From the NCBI GenBank assembly GCA_003157745.1, contig PMKM01000186.1:13620-55203 (forward strand): DNA of 41,584 bases, written 5' to 3'. Below the pieces are notes generated by a model that had not been told where the DNA came from, did no database searches, and worked only from the letters and a program-made list of their open reading frames with translations. Every line of letters starts with the position of its first letter. The stretch's first letter is position 1. Made by a program: the position numbers and the translations under genes. This DNA is from Bryobacterales bacterium (GTDB lineage Bacteria; Acidobacteriota; Terriglobia; Bryobacterales; Bryobacteraceae). This document shows positions 1-7,236 of the stretch, in pieces.

Positions 1-524
1 ACCATGGTGGTGGGCTCGTCGTAGAGAATGCATTGCGGCTGCGCGGCGATGGCGCGCGCGATGGCGACGGCCCGCTTGTAGCCGGTGGAAAGATCGGCGG
101 GATAGACGTTGCGCGCTTCGGCGATGTCGACCATGGCGAGCAGACCGTCGACCACGTCTTCCTTGTTCTGCTCGTCGTAATCGTCGCGCAGTTCGAGCGA
201 AAAGAGCACGTTTTCGGCCACGGTCAAGGAATCGAACAGGGCGCCGGATTGGAAGACCATGGTCACCTTCTTGCGGATGCGCCGCAATTCGGGCTCGTCC
301 ATGTCGGTAATATCTTCGTGAGCCACGATCACGCGCCCGGCGTCCGGTTTGAGGAAACCCATGATATGCGAAAGCGTTACGGACTTACCGACGCCGCTGC
401 GCCCGATAATGGCCACGGTTTCGCCGGCATTGACGTAGAAACTCGCATCGGCCAAAACCGGCCGGTCGAACGTCTTATAGACGTGGCGGAACTCGATGTA
501 GTGCGGGTGCAGGTCGCTGGTCAT
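1..524 (-). CDS. ABC transporter ATP-binding protein, MlaF-like (3' part outside window)
   Basis: This is the N-terminal 174 residues of an ABC ATPase; the C-terminus lies beyond the left edge. I translated the minus strand from ATG at 524-522. Visible motifs are a Walker A GRSGVGKS, a Q-loop VFQSGALFDSLTV, a signature region LSTGYKRAVAIARAIA and Walker B CILYDEPTT. The signature reads LSTGY rather than LSGGQ. The Q-loop style and the short spacing to the signature match the MlaF/Ttg2A group, which powers phospholipid or lipid transport between outer and inner membrane with MlaE and MlaD. Those partners would lie to the left and cannot be seen. ABC ATPase is certain; the MlaF assignment is likely. 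Confidence 0.85.
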   Translation of the reverse strand, partial: MTSDLHPHYIEFRHVYKTFDRPVLADASFYVNAGETVAIIGRSGVGKSVTLSHIMGFLKPDAGRVIVAHEDITDMDEPELRRIRKKVTMVFQSGALFDSLTVAENVLFSLELRDDYDEQNKEDVVDGLLAMVDIAEARNVYPADLSTGYKRAVAIARAIAAQPQCILYDEPTTM

Positions 525-620
525 GTCTGGCCCATTGCAGGCGCCGGTAATGCGTAAGTCCGGTAACGCCAATTGGCTCAATACTGAACTGGCGTACAGG
601 GAAATGATAACATCTGGAAT

Positions 621-645
621 AAGGGCTTCCCGAATAAGCCCTTTT
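621..645 (+). promoter_or_regulatory. Terminator-like hairpin in the leader of the transglycosylase gene
   Basis: AAGGGCTT (621-628) and AAGCCCTT (636-643) form a perfect 8-bp stem with a 7-base loop, followed by TTTT (642-645). It sits 24 bases upstream of the TTG start at 669. A weak sigma70-like promoter TTGGCT-N16-TACAGG lies at 573-600, which would put the hairpin inside the 5' leader. It could be an attenuator or simply a bidirectional insulator between divergent genes. The hairpin is seen directly; the function is inferred. Confidence 0.45.
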
Positions 646-668
646 GTCATATACTGAGAGGGAACATT

Positions 669-1409
669 TTGCGGTGTCTTTGTTTTATCCTGGCATCGGC
701 GGCGGCAACCCTGGCGGTGGCGGGTTCGCCATCCGCGGCGGGCACCGCGGAACGCATGGTCAGCGTGGTGAGCGCCGACCAGCGCACGGGGAGGCTGGTG
801 AGAAGCGTGGTGACGACAACCGGACGCGGCGCGCCGGATAAGGCGTCCAGGCGCGTGGACCCCGTTGCGGCGCCGAGTGTCCAGCCGGCGCCGGCGGTTA
901 CGACCGCGGCCATCGCGGAAGCGGTGGAACGCGCCGCCGCCCAGCACTCGCTGCCGGCCGCGCTGCTTCATTCCGTTATCAAAGTGGAGAGCAATTACAA
1001 TCCTACGGCGGTGTCCCCAAAGGGCGCGCAAGGCCTGATGCAGTTGATTCCGGCGACGGCGCGGCGATTCGGCGTGTCGGACGTCTTCGATCCGGCCGAC
1101 AACATTCAGGGCGGGGCCAAGTACCTGCGGTATCTGCTGGATCTTTACGGCGGCGATTACCCGCTGGCGCTGGCCGCCTACAACGCAGGGGAAGGCGCGG
1201 TGGCGAAGTACGGCACGGTGCCGCCCTACCCGGAGACGCAGAACTATTTGAGATTGGTCGCGCACCATTTGCGCGAAGCGGCTCCGGCCGCTGCGGAGAA
1301 ACCGCAGCCGCCGGCGGCGGCAGCGCCGGCACCGGTCCGGGTGGACGATACGACGCACGTGCAGGCGGTGGTTGGCGACGACGGCTCGCTGCATTACGTT
1401 TCGCAGTAG
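669..1409 (+). CDS. Lytic transglycosylase, SLT domain
   Basis: A 246-residue exported murein lytic transglycosylase that would cleave the MurNAc-GlcNAc bond. The N-terminus is a signal peptide (residues 1-24, hydrophobic LCFILASAAATLAVAG). The SLT domain covers about residues 83-205: catalytic Glu107 in KVESNYNP, GLMQLIP at 122-128 and AYNAGEGAV at 170-178. The C-terminus is Ala/Pro rich and probably disordered. The TTG start at 669 is supported by GAGAGGGA at 656-663, five bases upstream. It is followed after 6 bases by a peptidoglycan amidase, so the two likely form a cell-wall remodelling operon. Confidence 0.9.
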   Translation: MRCLCFILASAAATLAVAGSPSAAGTAERMVSVVSADQRTGRLVRSVVTTTGRGAPDKASRRVDPVAAPSVQPAPAVTTAAIAEAVERAAAQHSLPAALLHSVIKVESNYNPTAVSPKGAQGLMQLIPATARRFGVSDVFDPADNIQGGAKYLRYLLDLYGGDYPLALAAYNAGEGAVAKYGTVPPYPETQNYLRLVAHHLREAAPAAAEKPQPPAAAAPAPVRVDDTTHVQAVVGDDGSLHYVSQ

Positions 1410-1415
1410 CGGGAT

Positions 1416-2969
1416 GTGAAGATGAGACGATTGGCCGTGCTTCCGGTTCTTCTGGGCGCCCTGGTGGCGCAGCCCGGAACTGCGCTTGCGGCCTCGGTGA
1501 CCGCCGTGCGGCACTGGCCGGTGGGCAATGCGACGCGCGTGGCGGTGGAAGTGGCGGGCAATTTCCACTACCGTTCGGATCGTCTGCACAACCCGGAGCG
1601 GATCTATTTCGACATCGTGAACGCGCGCAATGCGCTGGGCGTGCGCTATTTCGCGGAAGACGTTTCCGACGCCGTGGTGAAGCGCATACGGGTGGCGGAG
1701 ACCAGTCCGGGGACGACGCGCGTGGTGATCGAGCTGGCGAGCGACGTACACGTGACGACCACGCAACTCGCCAATCCGGGGCGGCTGATGATCGAGCTGC
1801 GCGGCGCCTCGGCGCCGGCCACTCCCACCAGGCTATCGGCGCCGGAACAGGAGTTGCGAAAACCGGAACCGGCCAAGCCGCAGGTTACCATCCGCGCTTT
1901 CCATGCGCCGCCAGCCGCCGCACCGGCAGCGTTGGCTCCCACGCCGCTGCTGCCCGCGCCACCGGTGCTGGCCAGGGCTGCGCCTCCGGTCATGTATTTG
2001 CCGCTGCTGGCGAGGGCCGCCGTGCCGATGCCGCCGATGCCGGTGGAGCAGCAGGCGAGAGCCGCCGCGCTGGTGCCAACGCCGAATCCACCGCTGCAGG
2101 CGAGGACAGTCGCGCCAGATCCGCCGAAGCCTCCCGTACTGGCCAGGGCCGCTGCCGCTCCCGCGATCACGTTGAAACCCGCGGCTCCGCTCGCGGACGC
2201 AGGGCAGGAAGTGGGTAAAGCCGCACACCGCACGGCCGCCGGCGAAACGTCCCTGATCCGCGCGCTCGGCCTGAAATTGAACCGGGTGGTGATCGACCCC
2301 GGCCATGGCGGCCACGACCAGGGCACGGCCGGCGTTAAGGGATTGCTCGAAAAGGACCTGGTGCTCGACGTCGCGCTGCGGGCCGGCGCGCTGATCGAGG
2401 ATCGCCTGCACGCGGAGGTGATTTACACGCGCTCGACCGACGTCTTCATCCCGCTCGAGGCGCGCACGGCGCTGGCCAACGAGAAGAAGGCCGATCTGTT
2501 CCTCTCGATTCACGCCAACGCCTCGACCGTGCCGGCCGCCTCCGGCGTCGAAACCTACTACCTGAACTTCACCGAGGCCAAGGACGCGATGGCGGTGGCG
2601 GCGCGGGAAAACGCGAGTTCGCTCGAGACGATTTCCGAGTTGCGCGACCTGATCCGGCAGATCACCCTGCACGACAAGGCGGAGGAATCCAGGGACCTGG
2701 CCGGCAACATCCAGACGTCGCTGTTCGCGCTGTACTCGCACGGCTTCCCGGGCCAGCCGGATCGCGGCGTGCGGCGCGCTCCGTTCGTGGTGCTGATCGG
2801 CGCCACCATGCCGTCGGTGCTGGCCGAAATCGGATTCGTCACCAATCCGAAAGAGGAAGCCCTGCTGCGCAAGCCCGAGTACCGGCAGAAAGTCGCCGAA
2901 GCGATTGTGCGCGGAGTGGAGCGGTATGCCGCCAGCCTGAGCCACTTTCAGGTAGCCCAGAACAAGTAA
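1416..2969 (+). CDS. N-acetylmuramoyl-L-alanine amidase (AMIN + Amidase_3)
   Basis: A 517-residue exported zinc amidase of the AmiC type that removes stem peptides from peptidoglycan. A signal peptide (about 1-27) is followed by an AMIN domain (about 30-130, targets septal envelope). A Pro/Ala-rich linker follows (about 145-265), then Amidase_3 (about 290-510). Zinc ligands are visible: His297 in DPGHGGHD, a Glu in LLEKDL and His366 in SIHANAS; catalytic Glu471 is in LAEIGF. The linker carries five degenerate 13-15-residue units built on L/Q-ARAA. Start may be GTG 1416 or ATG 1422; neither has a strong Shine-Dalgarno sequence. It probably works with the transglycosylase just upstream. Confidence 0.93.
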   Translation: MKMRRLAVLPVLLGALVAQPGTALAASVTAVRHWPVGNATRVAVEVAGNFHYRSDRLHNPERIYFDIVNARNALGVRYFAEDVSDAVVKRIRVAETSPGTTRVVIELASDVHVTTTQLANPGRLMIELRGASAPATPTRLSAPEQELRKPEPAKPQVTIRAFHAPPAAAPAALAPTPLLPAPPVLARAAPPVMYLPLLARAAVPMPPMPVEQQARAAALVPTPNPPLQARTVAPDPPKPPVLARAAAAPAITLKPAAPLADAGQEVGKAAHRTAAGETSLIRALGLKLNRVVIDPGHGGHDQGTAGVKGLLEKDLVLDVALRAGALIEDRLHAEVIYTRSTDVFIPLEARTALANEKKADLFLSIHANASTVPAASGVETYYLNFTEAKDAMAVAARENASSLETISELRDLIRQITLHDKAEESRDLAGNIQTSLFALYSHGFPGQPDRGVRRAPFVVLIGATMPSVLAEIGFVTNPKEEALLRKPEYRQKVAEAIVRGVERYAASLSHFQVAQNK

Positions 2970-2993
2970 GCCCGCAATCGTTTTCGCCAGGTT

Positions 2994-3695
2994 ATGCGCG
3001 TTCTCGCCTTTCGCCACATTCCCTTCGAGCATCCCGGCCGCATCGGGACCGAACTCGAGCGCCGCGGCATCGGTATCGATTATGCCGACCTCTACCAACC
3101 CGGCGCCGCCGCGCCCGATCCGGCGCGCTACGACGGCCTGATCTTCATGGGCGGGCCCATGTCGGTGAACGACCCGCTCGAGTACCTGGAGCGGGAGGCG
3201 GGCTGGATCGCGGAGGCGGTCGCGGCCGGCCGGCCGGTGCTGGGCATTTGCCTGGGCGCGCAGTTGATCGCCAAGGCGCTGGGGGCGCGCGTGTATCCGA
3301 ACCCGGTGAAGGAGATCGGCTGGTTCGAGATCGAGCTGACCGGCGAAGGCGCGGCCGATCCGCTATTTGCCGGCGCGGCCCCGAGAGAAACGGTGCTGCA
3401 ATGGCACGGGGAGACGTTCGATTTGCCACCGGGCGCGACCTGGCTGGCCTCTTCGGCCGCCTGCCGCCACCAGGCGTTTCGCGCCGGAGCGAACGCCTAT
3501 GCCCTCCAGTTTCACCTGGAAGTCACGCCGGAGATGATCGAGGATTGGTGCGCACAGGACGCGAACCGCGGGGATGTGCGCGAACTGCGCACACCGATCG
3601 ATCCGGCGCGGAATGCCGCGCGTCTGGCAGTCCTGGCGGAGCGGGTTTTCGGCCGCTGGTGCGACTTGCTGGCGACTGGAATACTAGTGGCCTAG
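2994..3695 (+). CDS. Class I glutamine amidotransferase-like protein
   Basis: A 233-residue single-domain GATase1 protein resembling the free-standing GMP-synthase-glutaminase-like group. The nucleophile is Cys86 in LGICLGAQ, and the other triad members are His174 and Glu176 in FHLEVTPE. MGGPMSVND near residue 52 fits the oxyanion strand. No synthetase domain is fused and no obvious acceptor enzyme is adjacent, so the substrate is unknown; members of this family are often annotated as GMP synthase or gamma-glutamyl hydrolases without proof. It starts 24 bases after the amidase stop and may be read from the same message. Confidence 0.85.
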   Translation: MRVLAFRHIPFEHPGRIGTELERRGIGIDYADLYQPGAAAPDPARYDGLIFMGGPMSVNDPLEYLEREAGWIAEAVAAGRPVLGICLGAQLIAKALGARVYPNPVKEIGWFEIELTGEGAADPLFAGAAPRETVLQWHGETFDLPPGATWLASSAACRHQAFRAGANAYALQFHLEVTPEMIEDWCAQDANRGDVRELRTPIDPARNAARLAVLAERVFGRWCDLLATGILVA

Positions 3696-3719
3696 GTAAA
3701 GCGACCTCATCAGTGGGGA

Positions 3720-3749
3720 TTGTGAGTTATCGGTAGGGTAGCGCACAAT
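3720..3749 (+). promoter_or_regulatory. Possible sigma70 promoter for the receiver-like and TtcA-like genes
   Basis: TTGTGA (3720-3725), an 18-base spacer and CACAAT (3744-3749), each 4/6 to consensus, lie 52 bases upstream of the ATG at 3802. The 106-base gap between the amidotransferase and this gene holds no other recognisable element apart from a GGCC-GGTTG-GGCC mini-hairpin just before the start. Confidence 0.35.
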
Positions 3750-3801
3750 AGGACTTCGGAACCCAAATATGGCTTTCTTTTCCGGGCCGGTTGGGCCATA
3801 G

Positions 3802-4164
3802 ATGCAGTCGCAGACCGGACGCGGGCTTGTGCTGATCGTGGAGGACCCGCTGATTCAGCGGTTCGTCGGCGGCATTCTCAAGCGCGGCGGCCGCTTGGTG
3901 GTCGAGGCCGACGGGGATGGCGCCTTGCAGATACTGCGGGCCGGCGAAACCGCCGTGGCCCTGCTGATCACCAACCAGCCGGCGCGCTTTCTCGATTTTG
4001 CCGGGACGCTGCCGCTCCTGTATATTGCCGCATTTCCCGATCCCGCGCTGGCGGACCGCTTCCACCGCTGCCGCATGCTGCGCAAGCCGTTCGCTCCCGT
4101 GGACCTGATGGCGTGCGCGGTGGAACTGGCACCGCCCGAGGGGCCAGCCGGGGCGCCGCTATAA
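3802..4164 (+). CDS. Receiver-like domain protein lacking the phospho-acceptor Asp
   Basis: A 120-residue single-domain protein with the pattern of a response-regulator receiver fold: LVLIVEDP (beta1 with Glu14/Asp15), an amphipathic helix, LLITNQP (beta3), a helix, LLYIAAF (beta4) and RKPFAPVDL (conserved Lys95-Pro). The residue at the phosphorylation position is Asn58 instead of Asp, so normal phosphotransfer is unlikely. No output domain is present. The C-terminus is 8 bases from the TtcA-like gene, so the two are probably co-transcribed. Receiver-like is inferred from the pattern of strands and the KPF motif, not from a search. Confidence 0.65.
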   Translation: MQSQTGRGLVLIVEDPLIQRFVGGILKRGGRLVVEADGDGALQILRAGETAVALLITNQPARFLDFAGTLPLLYIAAFPDPALADRFHRCRMLRKPFAPVDLMACAVELAPPEGPAGAPL

Positions 4165-4172
4165 TCGAAGCA

Positions 4173-4964
4173 GTGGATCTGGAAAAAACGCTGCTGCGCA
4201 AGGTAGGGGAGGCCATTCATCGCTTCCGCATGATTCGCGATGGCGACCGGGTCGCCGTGGCGCTATCGGGCGGCAAGGATTCGGCCACGCTGCTCGAAGC
4301 GCTGCTGTTGCTCGCCAAGCGCGCGCCCATCCAGTTTTCCGTCTGCGCGTTCACCATCGAACAGGGCAAGTTCCTGCGCCCCATCGAGCCGCTGGGCGAA
4401 TACCTGCGCGAGCGCGGTGTCGCGTGGACCTATTTCCGCGACGCCCCGTCGCTCAAGCTCCTCGCCGATCAGCCCGAGCACGGCTGCGACCTGTGCAGCC
4501 GCTACCGCCGCCGCGCGGTCTACGAGGTGGCGCGCAATCTGGGCTCGAACGTAATCGCCTTCGGCCACACCGCCGACGATTTCTGCGAGTCCCTCCTCCG
4601 CAACACCATGTTCACCGGGCGGCTGAGCGCGCTGCCGCCGGTCACCTGGTCGCGTGAACGCGATTTCCGCCTGATCCGCCCGCTCGTGTTCGTCACCGAA
4701 GACGTCACGCGCGCTTTCTCGGCCGCGCGCGGGGTGCCGCTGGTGCCCTGCGCCTGCGCGCAACGCACCGGCAACGTACGGAGTTCGCTGCGCGGCCTGT
4801 TCGCCAATCTGGAACGCGAATATCCGCACCTGAAGGAGAACATCCTCTCCGCCATGGGCAACATCGATACCAGCCGTCTGCTCGACACGCGTTTTCTCAA
4901 ACTCGACGGGCCCGGCGCCGAAGATCCCCCCGCCGGGCCGTTTCCCATCGTCACGGATTTCTAG
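4173..4964 (+). CDS. ttcA: PP-loop ATPase of the TtcA/TilS superfamily (likely tRNA 2-thiocytidine synthesis)
   Basis: With GTG 4173 as start the protein has 263 residues. It has the PP-loop SGGKDS at 32-37, a CDLC pair (Cys105, Cys108) followed by SRYRRRAVYEVA, GHTADDFCESLLRN around 131-144 and PCACAQRTGN (Cys193, Cys195). In TtcA the CxxC pair and a third Cys hold an iron-sulfur cluster used to thiolate C32 of tRNA; the same layout is seen here. An upstream in-frame GTG at 4113 would overlap the preceding gene by 52 bases and adds non-conserved sequence, so I prefer 4173. The family match is strong; exact tRNA target is inferred. Confidence 0.8.
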   Translation: MDLEKTLLRKVGEAIHRFRMIRDGDRVAVALSGGKDSATLLEALLLLAKRAPIQFSVCAFTIEQGKFLRPIEPLGEYLRERGVAWTYFRDAPSLKLLADQPEHGCDLCSRYRRRAVYEVARNLGSNVIAFGHTADDFCESLLRNTMFTGRLSALPPVTWSRERDFRLIRPLVFVTEDVTRAFSAARGVPLVPCACAQRTGNVRSSLRGLFANLEREYPHLKENILSAMGNIDTSRLLDTRFLKLDGPGAEDPPAGPFPIVTDF

Positions 4965-4982
4965 GTGCCAGCGCGCACCCTT

Positions 4983-5408
4983 CTACGGGTACTTCTCCCT
5001 GGTCATCGCTAGCGCTGGGCCTTCGGGGTTAGACAATTTGGCCTCGCCGGAGCCGGTAATTTCGAGGCGGAAACTCACCGGCGGATCGTTCAGTGTGCTC
5101 GGTGGGTGGGCATAGCGATGGTTCAATTGAAAAGTGAGAGCCTTGCCGTCGAAGCTCGGATTGAGCATGGGTTCGGGAAACCTCGCTGAGGCAACCGGCG
5201 GCACTCCGGGGTCGCGGCGAACAAAGAAGTACAACACGGCGCCGGTGAGTTTCCGGTTGTTTTCCTGCACCACCAACCTGGCGACCGGCAAGCCGCCCAT
5301 AGAGCCTGACCACTGGCCGGTGATCGTCGAATTGTCCACCGCAGGCTGCGCCAAAGCGCCCACAGCGCCGATCGCGATCGTCAAGAAAAGCCTTACAAAA
5401 CGCTCCAC
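4983..5408 (-). CDS. Small secreted protein, unknown function
   Basis: A leftward gene of about 141 residues with a signal peptide (hydrophobic LFLTIAIGAVGALAQ) and a mature part rich in short beta strands, including GQWSGSM, LVVQENNRKLTGAVLYF and LTFQLNHRY. The pattern resembles small lipocalin-like or beta-sandwich secreted proteins but I do not recognise a named family. The start choice matters: ATG 5414 is only one base from AGGAG (5416-5420). GTG 5408 has a 7-base spacing, which is more normal, so I chose it. It converges with the PP-loop gene, 18 bases between stops. Confidence 0.7.
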   Translation of the reverse strand: MERFVRLFLTIAIGAVGALAQPAVDNSTITGQWSGSMGGLPVARLVVQENNRKLTGAVLYFFVRRDPGVPPVASARFPEPMLNPSFDGKALTFQLNHRYAHPPSTLNDPPVSFRLEITGSGEAKLSNPEGPALAMTREKYP

Positions 5409-5510
5409 GAACATTCTCCTTTCCGTTGCAGGACCATACCTATCGAACCGTTTGATTCCAGTTCGTACCGGAGGGATTCAAGTTCCTCCGCAGCGTCCGG
5501 CCCGCTGGCG

Positions 5511-5564
5511 CAGTAACCGGCCTGTAACCCAACATTGACCTGGTTGTTGCAATGGAATTAAGAT
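5511..5564 (+). promoter_or_regulatory. Candidate Pho-box array and -10 upstream of the phosphate transport pair
   Basis: Four 7-base units repeat with an exact 11-base period: CAGTAAC (5511), CTGTAAC (5522), CATTGAC (5533) and TTGTTGC (5544). CTGTAAC matches 5 of 7 positions of the enterobacterial Pho-box unit CTGTCAT. A possible -10, TAAGAT (5559-5564), follows 8 bases after the last unit with no -35 box, which is the layout of PhoB-activated promoters. The downstream genes are a PhoU-like protein and Pit. The repeats are seen directly; PhoB control is inferred. Confidence 0.5.
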
Positions 5565-5590
5565 GGGGTTGCCTCTAATCCCCTCTCAAT

Positions 5591-6205
5591 ATGAGACTCC
5601 TGCCACGCGAAGAGAAGTTTTACGGCCTGTTCCTGAAGCAGGCGGACATTATCTCCGAGGCGGCGCGTCTGCTGCTGGACGGTGTGCGCGCCGGCAATTC
5701 CACGCTCGACGCGTTCGCCATGGAAATCAACGTGCTGGAGCACCGCGGCGACGAGCTGATCCACGAGATTTTCACGCGCCTCAATCAGACCTTCATCACG
5801 CCGCTCGACCCGGAGGACATCCACAATATTTCTTCCTCGCTCGATAACGTGCTGGACGGCCTGGAGGACACCTCGCACCGGTTGCTGTCGTACCACATCG
5901 ATCCGATTCCGCCGGCCATGATCGTGCTGGCGGAGATCGTGCGCAACTGCGCCAAGGCGATGCACAGCGCCTTCGAGGCGCTGGCGGCGCGCAAGCCGAT
6001 GATGGAGCACTGCATCGAGATCAACCGCCTGGAGAACGAGGGCGACCTGATCGGCCGCAGCGCGGTGGCGGATTTGTTCAATAAAGAGAAAGACCCCATC
6101 AAGCTGATCAAGCTCAAGGAAGTGTACGACTTCTTCGAAGAGACCATCGACAGTTGCGAGGACGTGGCCGACGTATTGCAGAACGTGGTGGTCAAGAACA
6201 GCTAG
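5591..6205 (+). CDS. DUF47/PhoU-like accessory protein of Pit
   Basis: A 204-residue, mostly alpha-helical protein of the DUF47 (PhoU-like) family, which is usually encoded next to Pit transporters and thought to modulate phosphate uptake. Typical segments are an N-terminal FYGLFLKQADIISEAARLLLDG and a C-terminal LKEVYDFFEETIDSCEDVADVLQ with acidic, probably metal-binding, residues (EHRGDELIHEI, NRLENEGDL). The ATG at 5591 lies 27 bases after the candidate -10. The stop is 2 bases before the pit start, so the pair is translationally close and almost certainly one operon. Confidence 0.9.
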   Translation: MRLLPREEKFYGLFLKQADIISEAARLLLDGVRAGNSTLDAFAMEINVLEHRGDELIHEIFTRLNQTFITPLDPEDIHNISSSLDNVLDGLEDTSHRLLSYHIDPIPPAMIVLAEIVRNCAKAMHSAFEALAARKPMMEHCIEINRLENEGDLIGRSAVADLFNKEKDPIKLIKLKEVYDFFEETIDSCEDVADVLQNVVVKNS

Positions 6206-6207
6206 CG

Positions 6208-7230
6208 ATGAGTCCCGTTCAACTGGCCGTTCTTATCATCGCCATCGCGCTGGCCTTCGACTACATCAACGGCTTCCACGACGCGGCCAATTCGATTGCC
6301 ACCATCGTGGCCACGCGCGTGTTGTCTCCGGGGCAGGCGGTATTGTGGGCGGCGTTTTTCAATTTCGTGGCGGCGTTTCTGTTTGGTACGGCAGTGGCGA
6401 AAACGGTGGGCAAGGGATTTGTGAACCTGGACCTGGTGACCCCCTACGTCATCATGGCCGGCCTGGCGGGGGCCGTGATTTGGGACCTGATCACGTGGTG
6501 GCTGGCGCTGCCCACCAGTTCGTCGCACGCGCTGATCGGCGGCTATGCGGGGGCGGCGGTGGCGCACGCCAGCATCGTGCGCGGTGTCGCCCACAGTTTC
6601 GAAGGGCTGATCGCCGGTAAGTGGAGTCTGACGGTCCTCTTCATTTTTGTCGCGCCGCTGATCGGGATGGTGTCGGCGTATGCGTTGATGGTTGGCGTGT
6701 ACTGGCTGTTCCGGCGCGCGACGCCGAGCAAGATGGATTCCTGGTTTCGCCGGCTGCAATTGATCTCGGCGGCTTCTTTCAGCCTCTCCCACGGCTCCAA
6801 CGACGCGCAGAAGACGATGGGGATAGTTACCGGCGTACTGGTGGCGAGCGGATTCCAGAAGGACTTCGAGATCCACATATGGGTAATTCTGGCCGCCCAT
6901 GCCGCCATCGCGTTGGGCACGCTGAGCGGCGGCTGGCGGATCGTGCGCACCATGGGCACGCGGCTGACGCGGCTGAAACCGCGCAGCGGATTCTGCGCCG
7001 AAACCGGCGCGGCGGGCGCGGTGCTGCTGGCCACGAGCATGGGACTGCCGGTTTCGACCACGCACGCCATCGCCGGCGCCATCGCGGGCGTGGGCAGCAT
7101 TCAGCGGCTGAAGGCGGTGCGCTGGGGCATCGCCGCCAACATTATGTGGGCCTGGGTGCTCACGATTCCGATGGCGGCGCTGATCGCATGGATGGCGTTC
7201 TTCCTGCTGCACGCGGCCATCGGCGCGTAG
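6208..7230 (+). CDS. pit: Low-affinity inorganic phosphate transporter, Pit family
   Basis: A 340-residue inner-membrane phosphate:proton symporter (PHO-4 family). It carries both halves of the inverted-repeat signature: GFHDAANSIATIVATRV at 22-38 and LSHGSNDAQKTMG at 193-205. About ten hydrophobic helices are visible. A longer frame is open from 6154 but overlaps the DUF47 gene; ATG 6208, two bases after the DUF47 stop, begins MSPVQLAVLIIAIALAFDYI, the normal Pit N-terminus. It is one of the clearest calls in the window. Confidence 0.95.
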   Translation: MSPVQLAVLIIAIALAFDYINGFHDAANSIATIVATRVLSPGQAVLWAAFFNFVAAFLFGTAVAKTVGKGFVNLDLVTPYVIMAGLAGAVIWDLITWWLALPTSSSHALIGGYAGAAVAHASIVRGVAHSFEGLIAGKWSLTVLFIFVAPLIGMVSAYALMVGVYWLFRRATPSKMDSWFRRLQLISAASFSLSHGSNDAQKTMGIVTGVLVASGFQKDFEIHIWVILAAHAAIALGTLSGGWRIVRTMGTRLTRLKPRSGFCAETGAAGAVLLATSMGLPVSTTHAIAGAIAGVGSIQRLKAVRWGIAANIMWAWVLTIPMAALIAWMAFFLLHAAIGA

Positions 7231-7236
7231 AGCCGC

